A DNA stretch of 64,000 nt from Porphyromonas gingivalis ATCC 33277 (GCF_000010505.1 NC_010729.1:792501-856500); one strand, 5' to 3'; shown: positions 26,301 to 34,540, numbered from the stretch's first letter. The notes: generated by a model from the letters alone, not told the origin. Numbers and translations: made by a program.

Positions 26301-27937
26301 TGGGCAGTGCACCATCTGTATTTGAGCTAAATATAAGTGGCAGATTCCTTTCTTGTGATGACCTCAGGGCCTATCTCGTCTTGAAGAATGGTAAGGGGAC
26401 AGTCGCCGGCACGGTGAGCTATCGAAGGATAGCATTGAAAGACCATTATCAGACCAGTAGGGAGCTGAAACGAGTAATACGGGATATCCGAAATTCAAAC
26501 ACTTTTGAATACGGTGAGAGTGTGGCCAAGATTTCCTTCTTCCTACCTATCGGGGTTGTCAATGAGGATATCTCGCATGTGACCATCCGCTACTCTTGTG
26601 AGCCTTTGGAGTATACGCTGTACAAGGATCCGGATGCCAAGACCATGAAAGGAGAGAGTGCTCATAGTGAGTTTAGCAAGATGATGGACAAGTACTGGGA
26701 TCTGATGAAGGACAATGATAACTCTTCGGGAGACTTGAGAAAGATCGAGTACTACAAGAAAGTCTTGCCTGAAGCATATATCTCCCCCAATGTGGAGATA
26801 TCTCCGGGAGAGATGAGGAGTCTGGGTGTCCCCGAGATCAGACTGTCCAGTGCATCGGTAGGGTATCAGCTTGTGCTGTCCTCTACATACTTGGATGGAG
26901 ATGTTTATGTGGGAGTTTCCACAAGTGCTCATACGATGCTCTATACCGAGTTTCGGCAGATAGAGGCCTTGTTGCAGCACCTGGCATCGGAGACTTTGCG
27001 TTACTCTCAGATCGTCTGGAGAGGTCTCTCTGATGACGAAAGAGCGATGATGTTGGAACAATATACCGTGAAGATGGACTTCGAAGAGGCTATCCAAAAT
27101 GCCAGCCTTCCGGAAGACGAAGAAGAGATGATCAAGGGTCTTGATAGGAAGAATATCAATGTTCCACTACTCAACTGTGTCAATGTGAAGAAGCTCCTCG
27201 GCTTCTACGGCAATTGTATGTTGCTTCCTTTCACCTTCCCACAGAGCCTGTCAAAGATGTTAGGTTGTACCGCTGCAGATCTTCAAGATGCTATATGCCG
27301 ATACCACAGCAATAGTTTCCGTGCACCGACGACTACAATCTCTTTGCCTACAGACGGAATGGTGGGTGAAGCGGTGTTGGGAGAAACAAATGTGAGTGAA
27401 AAGATCGACCTTACCCGATTCTGGAACTGGCAAGACTCTCCTATCGATAAGATGAACATCGATGAAAAGAGCCTCAACTCCACGGATTACTTGGTGGGTA
27501 AAACAACAAAGGACATTACTCCGCTCAACTTGCAAGGACCTACCCCTGCCACCCCGGTCTCTACAGTAGACTTATTGACCGCTCTGGTCAATAAACAGGC
27601 TCCAACCTTTGACAATATGACCGGATTAGACCAGCTTAAGGAAATCCTTAATGAGGCAACCAAGAGTGCGGCTACCGGTCGGGACAAGGCTATAGAGGCA
27701 TCCGAAAATATGGCAAAGGCGGCAATGGATTTTTTCTCAATCGGCAAAAAAGCTGAGGGTGGGAAAGAAGGAGGAGCGCCGACTCCAAAAGAATCCGGAG
27801 GTGAAAATAATGGGGGAGCGATAAATAACGTTTTCGTCTATCCGGGAGGAACTTGTGTCACCGGAGAGCCTTCTGTCGCAAAGCCGAAGGAGCCTGATCC
27901 CAAAGAGGGGAAGGAGCCTAATCCTAAAAAGGAATGA
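23321..27937 (+). CDS. Very large multidomain protein of unknown function (1538 residues)
   Basis: I do not recognise this protein as a whole. From the first ATG (23321; alternatives are GTG 23288 and ATG 23345) it has no signal peptide. In order: a helical N-terminus; a helix-hairpin-helix-like pair at about residues 120-220 (ISRVMQARLRERLNVYDV and AGVRNVGDLAKVDPEKAY, similar in style to DUF4332); a CarboxypepD-regulatory/Ig-like segment at about 370-455 (GTVFIKNAND, then YTDGSGKFIISMP); and a charged coiled coil at about 480-555. A long region at about 680-930 contains LAPGEEQRLIVRENKQ, a Gly/Ser-rich stretch (GNFGGGLGIAGGFLPY) and CIDSVDLVLFVPLRPIRFLP. After that come about 530 mixed residues and a Gly/Pro/Lys-rich tail. 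An 88-residue gene follows 84 bp behind, with an IS element downstream. The absence of a signal suggests a cytoplasmic or non-classically delivered protein. Confidence 0.85.
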   Translation: MSNLKFSIMPDQENKEKALSALVDKLLRIVKDKESKSTAEKNEWRARPLAYETLKNLVAPNLKENERLMKGDLLLAKECLEMSLPGSNHLGVLKSLMTLQSVVKLLKLSVRREFRPNDSLIPIKGISRVMQARLRERLNVYDVSTLLERGCTYERRVSMAKELGADIKLVTSWVRQADLWRVDDIGSDLAYLLVQAGVRNVGDLAKVDPEKAYPILYNINSTQAGFTFRGKEELERVIRDAALLVRFSPSTTSSYRKWVREYEGNIRKIAPSVINDPKPADALLARLREDLRRIGLPRIVGDDPTAKGDGFPLIPAQVEADGLPPVYLFKDGVSLDDDEAMIELQSIYDILNEALGFLDNIEYTLPLPRTASGTVFIKNANDLDENKRALPGVMVEIDGIVSPDQDKTEVNKKPRCYTDGSGKFIISMPDRYSLKEAITIIVSDGAKKQKFLMTASDFINSVPEQRELDEFLALDALGDRADSLSERINYLEKKWARLDKKKKEEGTTERVKLLYEEAQNKISETLKGKGDNRGLNGELEDLKAEYKKKREQLLKHAPSSDLKSAFGRFMASASMLNAKLAPSVIGDEIKKEGEDVKSGEVKVKSEGFVVIQEIFERRRMDIPRALPSVKLMGEGSDIIKLPTDTAPSRVFTYKMLQRLKEPDIFPVPSGAGRNGRIPVNRPLDVEAFKEQMYKNPHDYPQMSTLGIGYTLNMHQAWVPDGFALGTLLYSLVLAPGEEQRLIVRENKQRYSLADISQGTDATRSRYAMSQVDDSHAIFQYAVDQMSKAESSSGYSTSTGNFGGGLGIAGGFLPYVSATLGLSGGSSRARGRSFSSSSQSNSYREASMAANSFQHSIKSASEKLSQSRRVSISTATSDVSDSVATKIIANHNHSHAMTVQYWEVMRRYRLETCIDSVDLVLFVPLRPIRFLPEGQELIYPVNNISSFGREEFKRRYATVLKHADSLRYYLPYKYRAGLDLIQKYAALPQWTMEKLGSAPSVFELNISGRFLSCDDLRAYLVLKNGKGTVAGTVSYRRIALKDHYQTSRELKRVIRDIRNSNTFEYGESVAKISFFLPIGVVNEDISHVTIRYSCEPLEYTLYKDPDAKTMKGESAHSEFSKMMDKYWDLMKDNDNSSGDLRKIEYYKKVLPEAYISPNVEISPGEMRSLGVPEIRLSSASVGYQLVLSSTYLDGDVYVGVSTSAHTMLYTEFRQIEALLQHLASETLRYSQIVWRGLSDDERAMMLEQYTVKMDFEEAIQNASLPEDEEEMIKGLDRKNINVPLLNCVNVKKLLGFYGNCMLLPFTFPQSLSKMLGCTAADLQDAICRYHSNSFRAPTTTISLPTDGMVGEAVLGETNVSEKIDLTRFWNWQDSPIDKMNIDEKSLNSTDYLVGKTTKDITPLNLQGPTPATPVSTVDLLTALVNKQAPTFDNMTGLDQLKEILNEATKSAATGRDKAIEASENMAKAAMDFFSIGKKAEGGKEGGAPTPKESGGENNGGAINNVFVYPGGTCVTGEPSVAKPKEPDPKEGKEPNPKKE

Positions 27938-28021
27938 CCTGACTCCTTCAAAGGCCTGAGAAAATAGGGAAAGTGATGCCAATTAGTAGTTATTTGGACT
28001 GAACCTTAAAAAGAGATTGAT

Positions 28022-28288
28022 ATGCCTGAAAATAAAGTAGATATACAAGCGTTAGTAGCGAAATTGTTAGAACACGAAGTTTCGCCTGAAGTATTGGAAA
28101 TAAGAAAGATGATACTTCGCAGAATTGCTACAGAAAGCGATATAAGGCCTTCTCGCATTCCTGCACCCATGAATATTACTCAAGTCGGCGGGTACGTTAA
28201 TCTGCTCATGCAGCTTAACGAGCAAGAAATGCTTCGACAGACTCTATCTGCCATACTCGGACTGCCTATGCAGACGCCGAAAGGGTAA
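28022..28288 (+). CDS. Small helical protein, probable companion of the 1538-residue protein
   Basis: This 88-residue protein has no family that I recognise. It is mostly helical by inspection, without signal peptide or membrane segment. Its N-terminus (MPENKVDIQALVAKLLEHE) loosely resembles that of the large upstream protein (ALSALVDKLLRI), which might mean a shared interaction helix. It has a PSRIPAPMNITQVGGYVNLL core. It lies 84 bp behind the large gene on the same strand and is probably cotranscribed. Confidence 0.7.
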   Translation: MPENKVDIQALVAKLLEHEVSPEVLEIRKMILRRIATESDIRPSRIPAPMNITQVGGYVNLLMQLNEQEMLRQTLSAILGLPMQTPKG

Positions 28289-28343
28289 AAACTCGCAGAC
28301 ACAGAGGGTGGACCATTCATGGTTGGTGCTTTGAGAAAACCTT

Positions 28344-28424
28344 GTGTTTGATCACGGTATGGATCATGATCCGGATTGTCCGACGTGTAAGTGGTCTTTG
28401 AATTGTATGCAATGTGAACAGTAA
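28344..28424 (+). CDS. Possible 26-residue Cys-rich micropeptide
   Basis: A GTG-started frame (or ATG at 28359, 21 residues) encodes a peptide with two CxxC pairs: DPDCPTCKW and LNCMQCEQ. It sits 55 bp beyond the 88-residue gene on the same strand. No Shine-Dalgarno is evident and the frame is short enough to be chance. The remainder of 28425-28872 shows only an unconvincing 63-codon frame at 28529-28720. Confidence 0.3.
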   Translation: MFDHGMDHDPDCPTCKWSLNCMQCEQ

Positions 28425-28872
28425 TGTGGCGCACTTTTGCTTGGTAGGTATACCGGTGCAGTTTCTGCGATTGGTGCCTGTCAAATTCAATCCTTGAGCA
28501 AAAGAGAGGGGATCGATGTCGAACCGAAATGGCCGAAAGTGAGTCCTATCAAAAGCTTTTGAACCCGAACTCGGGAGTAGTTGTATCAGAGAGCAACCAT
28601 TTGCTCGCAGTCAACAAATCTCGGCGGAAGAGGAGAATGTTTTATAGGATTTTACGAGTAGTCCGGAGTAGGGATGTGACGGAGAGAACCGTTAGATCAA
28701 AGGCGAGCGTTTCGGATTGAGCAGATTACAGCAGTAGGTTGCCTGTGTTCCATTTTGTCTCTGTCCATTATAAGTGACGAGAACCAAGTATTCAGACCAG
28801 CGTGATGTAGATGAGTTTCCCTAATTGCATGGGGCTAGAGTCGTATTCTAAGGTGTAGGGTACGAGACGGTT

Positions 28873-28929
28873 GGAGTGGTTTTGAGAACTCCCCCTCTTG
28901 GGGGAGATTCGAGAAACCACTCCTTTTTT
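28873..28929 (+). terminator. Rho-independent terminator at the end of the unknown-function locus
   Basis: GGAGTGGTTT pairs with AAACCACTCC, with an inner CTCCCCC/GGGGGAG hairpin, followed by seven T residues on the plus strand. Confidence 0.8.
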
Positions 28930-29141
28930 ATGCCGTTTACATGGGTTTGGCATCAAATCTCGGCAATAAATCTACGCCAGATCGATCTAGCGAACATACC
29001 ATAAAAATAATAAGTAGCTGTAAATCATACCCTTTTGAGACCTTTGCACGGCGATTGGTGTGTATTTTGTTTGTTAATTCATTGTGTAATAGGGAGTTAT
29101 TTTGTATATTTGAGTGTTAAAAACAGCATAATATTCCTCCC

Positions 29142-30227
29142 ATGGCATACCAATCCAAGAATACCGATGAGCATGTAACATTTGCAGACGCACTCCTTTC
29201 AAAGCGTTATCGCAAAGCACAAAACGACTTCCTCAATCAGGTTGACAGGCTTATCGATTGGCGTCCGATCAGGACGCTGATCAACAAGAAATACACGAAG
29301 CGACAAAATGCCATCGGTGCCCCGGCTTATGACGTGATTCTCTTATTCAAGATGTTGCTTTTGGAGACATGGTACAACCTCAGTGATTGTGCTTTGGAGG
29401 AGCGCATCAATGATTCAATCACCTTTTCCCGATTCTTGGGGCTGAAGATGGAAGAGGTATCTCCCGACCACAGCACCATCAGTCGATTTCGTTCGGCACT
29501 GACAGAGTTGGGTCTCATGGACAAACTATTGGCGCAGTTTAACAAACAACTTTCCCGCCATCACATTTCGGTCAGGGAAGGGGTGCTTGTCGATGCAAGC
29601 CTTGTGGAGACGCCGCATAAACCCAACGGAAGCATTACGATTGAAGTCGCAGACGACAGGCAAGACAATCGGAGCGAGGAGGAAAAAGAGGCAGAGGAGG
29701 ATTATCAAAAACAGGTTGTCCGTCAGCGTAAAGGGACGGATGAAGAAGCCCGTTGGGTGTACAAACAAAAGCGTTATCACTACGGATACAAAAAGCATTG
29801 TCTGACCAATGTTCAAGGCATTGTTCAAAAGGTGATAACGACAGCTGCGAACCGCAGTGACACGAAGGAGTTTATTCCGCTATTGCAGGGTGCAAACATA
29901 CCTCAAGGTACAGCCGTCTTGGCGGACAAAGGATATGCTTGCGGGGAAAATCGTTCCTACCTGCAAACCCATCACCTTCAAGACGGCATCATGCACAAGG
30001 CACAACGCAACAGGGCATTGACCGAGGAAGAGAAGCAACGAAACAAAGCAATCGGTCCGATACGGAGCACCATCGAACGCACCTTTGGCAGTATTCGCCG
30101 GTGGTTTCATGGCGGACGATGTCGATACCGGGGACTTGCCAAGACCCATACTCAAAACATTCTTGAAAGCATCGCCTTTAATTTATACAGAACCCCGGGG
30201 ATAATTATGTCCTCATCCGTAGGATAA
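29142..30227 (+). CDS. IS1126-type transposase (IS5 family, DDE)
   Basis: This 361-residue transposase is intact. The N-terminal domain has PAYDVILLFKMLLLETWY and VSPDHSTISRFR. The catalytic acids are visible in GVLVDASLVE, AVLADKGYACG and RSTIERTFGSIRRW (D, D, E). A charged insertion (EEEKEAEEDYQKQ) lies between the first two acids. An intact enzyme could also mobilise non-autonomous elements with the same ends, such as the one at 48710. Confidence 0.95.
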   Translation: MAYQSKNTDEHVTFADALLSKRYRKAQNDFLNQVDRLIDWRPIRTLINKKYTKRQNAIGAPAYDVILLFKMLLLETWYNLSDCALEERINDSITFSRFLGLKMEEVSPDHSTISRFRSALTELGLMDKLLAQFNKQLSRHHISVREGVLVDASLVETPHKPNGSITIEVADDRQDNRSEEEKEAEEDYQKQVVRQRKGTDEEARWVYKQKRYHYGYKKHCLTNVQGIVQKVITTAANRSDTKEFIPLLQGANIPQGTAVLADKGYACGENRSYLQTHHLQDGIMHKAQRNRALTEEEKQRNKAIGPIRSTIERTFGSIRRWFHGGRCRYRGLAKTHTQNILESIAFNLYRTPGIIMSSSVG

Positions 30228-30234
30228 GGCATAA

Positions 30235-30275
30235 CCCCCCTTGAGGAGCTCGTGCAAGTAGCTCCTCAAGGGGGG
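30235..30275 (+). terminator. Strong hairpin terminator inside the IS element
   Basis: A 16-bp perfect stem (CCCCCCTTGAGGAGCT and its complement) with a 9-nt loop begins seven bases after the transposase stop and is followed by ATTT. Confidence 0.75.
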
Positions 30276-30566
30276 ATTTACAACTACTTTCACTCCTTAC
30301 TGCCACCCCTTTCACTCGCTCCTTTTATGCCAAGAACTCCTCTTCCCTCCATCTCCTTATTTTGCAAAGGTCTCCTTTTGTGATTCTCCGGCTGTATAAT
30401 GATCGGGAAGAAGGGGCGGCTTCTAAGCCATTGGGCTTCAGATGTAGATAAAAAGCCATCTGAAAGCAATATAAGTGCCTGAAAAACGCTGTGTGGAAAA
30501 TAAAACGCACTAATAACCAATGTGTTGTACCATTCCTTTATATCGAACTCACGTTTTATAAGGTGT

Positions 30567-31313
30567 TTATATTCCTTGTAATATATCGACTGCCTGACGG
30601 ACCATGTCGGCCGATGTCTCGGGACGGCTGTATTCATCTATTTTCACCGTACCGCCCATACTGACTTCAGGCCGCCGAAATCGCATGCTACTCGGAATAT
30701 CATGGCGCAAGGAACTGTGGAATTGGGTGATCCCGGTATGGCGAGCCAGTGTTTCTATATTGCCCAATCGTATACCGCAGCCGGCCATGATACCGATTCG
30801 TCCGGCAGCTTGTTTGTTTAGTGCTCCGATCATGTCCTTACCCTCCAATGCCGTAGGGGCACAACCGGACGTAAGTACACGATGGAAGCCGGTGGCAATC
30901 AGCTTTTCGAGCATCTCAAACGGAGCAGCACAGACATCGAAAGCTCGGTGAAAAGTGAGTTGCATCCCTTGCGCCTCTTTCAAAAGACGCGAATTTGCCT
31001 CCTCGTCATAGCCCCCCTCCGGTGTGAGACATCCAAAGACAACGCCTTCCATACCGAGGCTGCGGACTACACGAATATCGTAGCACATGGCTTCTATCTC
31101 CTCCGATGAGTAAACGAAATCCCCTGCACGCGGACGTATTATGACATGGATAGGAATAGCTATCAGACTGCGAGCCACAGCCATTTCTCCGGCAGAAGGT
31201 GTAGTACCGCCCTCAGGAATACCGGCACAAAGCTCTACACGAGTAGCCCCACCCAACTCGGCCTGCTGACAGCTGGTAGCCGAATTGGCACAAATTTCTA
31301 ATTGCATCGCCAT
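30567..31313 (-). CDS. cutC: CutC family protein
   Basis: This 248-residue TIM-barrel protein belongs to the CutC family. It begins MQLEICANSATSCQQAELGGATRVELC and shows PIHVIIRPRAGDFVYS and HRAFDV, as in the family. CutC was named for copper homeostasis in E. coli, but the biochemical role remains uncertain. It lies 4 bp downstream of corA, so the two are cotranscribed. The gap to the IS element (30380-30566) holds no gene. Confidence 0.9.
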   Translation of the reverse strand: MAMQLEICANSATSCQQAELGGATRVELCAGIPEGGTTPSAGEMAVARSLIAIPIHVIIRPRAGDFVYSSEEIEAMCYDIRVVRSLGMEGVVFGCLTPEGGYDEEANSRLLKEAQGMQLTFHRAFDVCAAPFEMLEKLIATGFHRVLTSGCAPTALEGKDMIGALNKQAAGRIGIMAGCGIRLGNIETLARHTGITQFHSSLRHDIPSSMRFRRPEVSMGGTVKIDEYSRPETSADMVRQAVDILQGI

Positions 31314-31317
31314 ATTG

Positions 31318-32238
31318 TTAGAACCATTTTATTTTTCTGAAAACGACAAAGGCTATTATCGAAAGCAGGACGGACACGGCCACAATGATGAAGAAAGAAT
31401 ACTGAAACCCACTGCCTGCAATGGGCACATTCATTCCATAGAAACTGGCAATCAGTGTAGGGAGCATCAGTACGATGGAAATCGTGGTCATGCGCTTCAT
31501 GATAGTATTCAGGTTGTTCGAAATCACTCCGCTCAGAGCTTCCGTCGTTCCGGAAAGGATGTCGCTATAGATATTCACAGTATTATAGGCCTGTCGCAGT
31601 TCTATTCGCACATCTTCCACCAGCTCTTCGTCGATCCGATTTTCTCCCGAAGCCCTTATTTTGCCCAGTACGGCTTCATTGCCGCGAATGGAAGTACTGA
31701 AGTAAACGAGAGTCTTCTGAAGCATCATCAGGTGAATGAGGTCTTCGTTGCGAATACTGCGTTCGAGTTCTCGCTCGGAGATGGTCACCTCATTGTTGAT
31801 CTGTTTCAGGTACTTCAGGAACCACACGGCAGAAGAATAGATGAGCCTTAGTACCAGTTCTGTCCGGTTGAGGACTTTGATTCGTTTGCGCCGAGTGTGA
31901 AGTAGAAAGTCGGCGAGCATGGGAGCGCGATGGTAACATACGCTCACCGTTACATCCGATCGGGTAGCTATCCCCATCGGTACGGTAACGTAAGGCACAC
32001 CGCTCAGGCGACTTTCGATAGGAATCCGCAAGATCGTCAGATGCCAGTCGCCATCATGCTCTACGCGTGGGCGTTCATCGGCATCCGCTATATCGGACAA
32101 AAAATCTTCGGGGACGTTAAGTGTGTCGATCAGAAACTTCATATCCTCTGCATCGGGAGTTTCGACACACACCCAGCAGTCTGCTCCGAAATCGGGCTTT
32201 TCCACAAAACCCTGTTCGGCGAAAAGGTATTTTTTCAT
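31318..32238 (-). CDS. corA: CorA-family magnesium/divalent cation transporter
   Basis: This 306-residue channel has a large cytoplasmic N-terminal domain and two C-terminal transmembrane helices. The signature YGMNVP follows the first helix (IVLMLPTLIASF), and the second helix is FFIIVAVSVLLSIIAFVVF. The length is normal. It is the first gene of the corA-cutC pair. A TACCTTTG box on the minus strand at 32426-32433, without a clear -33 element, may serve as promoter. I see no gene between 32239 and 32519. Confidence 0.92.
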   Translation of the reverse strand: MKKYLFAEQGFVEKPDFGADCWVCVETPDAEDMKFLIDTLNVPEDFLSDIADADERPRVEHDGDWHLTILRIPIESRLSGVPYVTVPMGIATRSDVTVSVCYHRAPMLADFLLHTRRKRIKVLNRTELVLRLIYSSAVWFLKYLKQINNEVTISERELERSIRNEDLIHLMMLQKTLVYFSTSIRGNEAVLGKIRASGENRIDEELVEDVRIELRQAYNTVNIYSDILSGTTEALSGVISNNLNTIMKRMTTISIVLMLPTLIASFYGMNVPIAGSGFQYSFFIIVAVSVLLSIIAFVVFRKIKWF

Positions 32239-32519
32239 TGCTGTACTTCCTCTTCTTTATGTGTTACGGCATTGCGCCGCACCTCCTCCGTCTATCGGGT
32301 AGCACAGCAATGCCGTCAGTTAATCTTTCTACGGCTCGACGGAGGGAATGGGTCTTCCATTGACTATGATTTGGTGAAATTAAAATCCGGCCAACCAATC
32401 GGTAATGCCGAAAAAATCAGCTCTACAAAGGTAAGATTATCACGCAAACGAAAAAGATGCTTTGCCTTCGGAGACCATTGTTTTTGCTCTGAAGCTATCG
32501 GCAAATGTGCTCATCCTGC

Positions 32520-32561
32520 AAAAAAGAAGAGGGCGACCCAAGAATATTTGGATCGCCCTCT
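32520..32561 (-). terminator. Rho-independent terminator behind the response-regulator locus
   Basis: GAGGGCGA pairs with TCGCCCTC, extended by CC/GG. On the minus strand it is followed by CTTCTTTTTT. Confidence 0.8.
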
Positions 32562-32632
32562 GTTCTTTATGCTAACTTCATTCAGAGGGCTGTCGGCTCC
32601 TCCTGAAAAAAGTGTTGTCAGATCATATAACT

Positions 32633-32862
32633 TTATTTTTTGTCATCCAGGCTCGCACTGATGAAATTGCCTTGTGCATCGAACAGCAGGTCATACTCCC
32701 TGTTGTTGTAGACAATCTCTGCCTCGTATCTGCCATTGCCGTCGCCGAATACCGTATGTATCGTCCGGCAGGGCTCCATTTCGCGACGAGCCTTCACGTA
32801 CACCATCTCATCGTAGTAAATATCGTGAGCGAAACGCATAGCCTCCTGTGGGGTAATCTTTC
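32633..32862 (-). pseudogene. PepSY-like domain remnant overlapping the response regulator
   Basis: A minus-strand frame beginning just after an in-frame TAA inside the regulator's 3' end encodes HRKITPQEAMRFAHDIYYDE and continues to 32633 with VFGDGNGRYEAEIVYNN. The pattern is that of PepSY-like domains, which normally sit behind a signal peptide in periplasmic lipoproteins. Here there is no signal peptide and only one domain, so it looks like the 3' part of a larger gene. An ATG at 32839 preceded by AGGAGG could still allow translation of 68 residues. Confidence 0.6.
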
Positions 32863-33531
32863 TATGAGTTTATAACCGAATCCATATACCGATTTGATCT
32901 CGATAGTCGCCCCTGCATCGTTCATCTGCTTGCGCAGATTTTTGATTTGAGCATAGACAAAGTCATAATTGTCCGCTTGGTCTATATAGTCTCCCCACAC
33001 GGCTTCTGCCAGAGCGGCCTTGTCCACCAATCGGTTCGGTCGGGTCATCAGGTGATACAGGATATCGTATTCTTTTCGCTTCAATTCCAAGGGATGCCCC
33101 TTGACCGCAACTTCGAACCTGTCCGGTACCAAAGACACATTTCCGAGTTTGATTTCCATGGCTCCATGAGCCGTTTTGCGTCGGATAAGTCCTTTGATTC
33201 TGGCGTTCAATTCCAGGAGATGGAATGGCTTTGTCAGATAATCATCCGCACCCAGTTCGATCCCCTGCACCTTGTCCTCGATCGCGTCTTTGGCAGAGAT
33301 GATGATCAGGTTCTCTGTTTTTCCTCTCTTTTTCAGTTCCTTCAAAAGGGTAAGCCCATTGCCGTCGGGCAGCATAATGTCCAGCAGGATACAGTCGTAG
33401 TCGTACACCAGCACCTTGTCCAGGCCTTCGTTCATCGTTGCAGCTGTCTCTACGATGTACCTTTCCCCGAGGAGAAACTTTTGGATAGTTTCCCTCAGAT
33501 CCGGTTCATCTTCGATAATGAGGATTTTCAT
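32794..33531 (-). CDS. OmpR-family response regulator with aberrant C-terminus, no cognate kinase
   Basis: This 245-residue regulator has a receiver domain (MKILIIEDEPDL, phospho-acceptor Asp in DYDCILLDIMLPDGNG, Lys in YLTKPF) and a winged-helix OmpR DNA-binding domain (RKEYDILYHLMTRPNRLV, YAQIKNLRKQM, VYGFGYKLI). The family normally ends a few residues after GYKLI. Here about 20 extra residues (RLPHRRLCVSLTIFTTMRW) continue out of frame through the PepSY remnant. No histidine kinase gene follows, although such regulators are usually paired. A deletion that removed the kinase and fused the ends would explain both oddities. Confidence 0.85.
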   Translation of the reverse strand: MKILIIEDEPDLRETIQKFLLGERYIVETAATMNEGLDKVLVYDYDCILLDIMLPDGNGLTLLKELKKRGKTENLIIISAKDAIEDKVQGIELGADDYLTKPFHLLELNARIKGLIRRKTAHGAMEIKLGNVSLVPDRFEVAVKGHPLELKRKEYDILYHLMTRPNRLVDKAALAEAVWGDYIDQADNYDFVYAQIKNLRKQMNDAGATIEIKSVYGFGYKLIERLPHRRLCVSLTIFTTMRWCT

Positions 33532-33690
33532 CTGGATAGCCCTGTTTGGATTGATCTTCTTTTACAAATATAACATGGTAAAACTGAATTTTTCCTGAAA
33601 TAGCATGCTCTCCCTTTGCAGTCCCGGGATGTGCGGATATTTTACGCCTGTGTTTTGGGGACGAGGTGCAAATTCGGTGGCACTTTTTTA

Positions 33691-33698
33691 TATCTTTG
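33691..33698 (+). promoter_or_regulatory. -7 promoter box for the NlpC/P60 gene
   Basis: TATCTTTG matches TAnnTTTG and lies 64 bp upstream of the ATG at 33763. A -33 TTTG at the right spacing is not evident. Confidence 0.45.
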
Positions 33699-33762
33699 TC
33701 CCAAGACGATTTGCTCGAATCTCAGCAAACGAAGTCTTTCAATCACTTAAAAACAGATAGTT

Positions 33763-34371
33763 ATGACAGTAAAGCGCGCAGTGCGAATAGCACTTCTCAC
33801 GCTGATAGGCATTCTTTTTTCCTCACCTTCTCTTGTTCGGGCGCAAAGTCTTTTCAGCACCGAACATGTCTTGCAACTATACAACAAGATACTCTATGGA
33901 GAGTCAGCGGCGGATACCGTCGCAGAGAAAACGGCAGGTGAGTCGGCATTTCCTTTTATAGACAAACTCATCAACCTCGGCCGCACTTTCCTCGGCAAAC
34001 CATATCGCTATCGCGGTCCTTCCCCATGGCCGATGGACTGCTCGGGCTATGTGTCTTACCTCTACTCCAAATTCGACATCAAACTCCCACGTGGTGCGGC
34101 AGCACAGAGCCAATATACGAATCCTATCGAGCGCGAGGATGTTCGTCCGGGCGACCTCCTTTTTTTCAAAGGCCGCAATGCACGCAGCAACCGTATCGGG
34201 CATGTAGCTTTGGTCGTATCTGTCGATGAAGATGATATTACCATGATGCACAGCCGCAATTCGCGAGGGATCGTGATCGAAAAACTCAATCGCAGTGCAT
34301 ACTTCTCCCGTCGCTTGGTGAGCTATGGCAGGGTACCCGGAGCCAAGAGAGTGATCCCACGAAAAAGTTGA
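33763..34371 (+). CDS. Secreted NlpC/P60 cysteine peptidase
   Basis: This 202-residue enzyme has a signal peptide (IALLTLIGILFSSPSLVRA) and a C-terminal NlpC/P60 domain, whose members cleave peptidoglycan stem peptides. The catalytic Cys is in WPMDCSGYVSYLYS, His in IGHVALVV and the third polar residue in MMHSRNS. RPGDLLFFKG is also typical. A close paralogue with the same GKPYRY-GPS-WPMDCSGYV core is encoded at 47796. It appears monocistronic, with its own promoter box and terminator. Confidence 0.9.
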   Translation: MTVKRAVRIALLTLIGILFSSPSLVRAQSLFSTEHVLQLYNKILYGESAADTVAEKTAGESAFPFIDKLINLGRTFLGKPYRYRGPSPWPMDCSGYVSYLYSKFDIKLPRGAAAQSQYTNPIEREDVRPGDLLFFKGRNARSNRIGHVALVVSVDEDDITMMHSRNSRGIVIEKLNRSAYFSRRLVSYGRVPGAKRVIPRKS

Positions 34372-34410
34372 TCGGGACTATACCGAAACAAGGGTAGGGG
34401 CTATCCCCCT

Positions 34411-34453
34411 AAGGGCTGTGCAGCAATCACCGGATTTGTGCACAGCCCTTTTC
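34411..34453 (+). terminator. Rho-independent terminator of the NlpC/P60 gene
   Basis: AAGGGCTGTGCA pairs with TGCACAGCCCTT across a 16-nt loop, followed by TTCG on the plus strand. Confidence 0.75.
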
Positions 34454-34540
34454 GCATACAGCCCGGATGGATTTGGAAGGAGAAAGTATTGTGAGGTGGC
34501 CAAAGAGAGAGAAAAAAAACGATACATATTTCGGAACTTA

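Larger units (their letters stand above)
29037..30374 (+). mobile_element. Complete IS5-family insertion sequence matching IS1126
   Basis: The element is 1338 bp between perfect 12-bp terminal inverted repeats, GAGACCTTTGCA (29037-29048) and TGCAAAGGTCTC (30363-30374). It is flanked on both sides by CTTTT (29032-29036 and 30375-30379), a probable 5-bp target duplication. Length and transposase agree with IS1126 of P. gingivalis as I remember it. It lies between the unknown-function locus and cutC and does not visibly break a gene. Confidence 0.92.

Noticed and set aside
28529-28720. 63-codon frame before the IS element
   Set aside because: It has low complexity of basic residues, no recognisable motif and no start signal.
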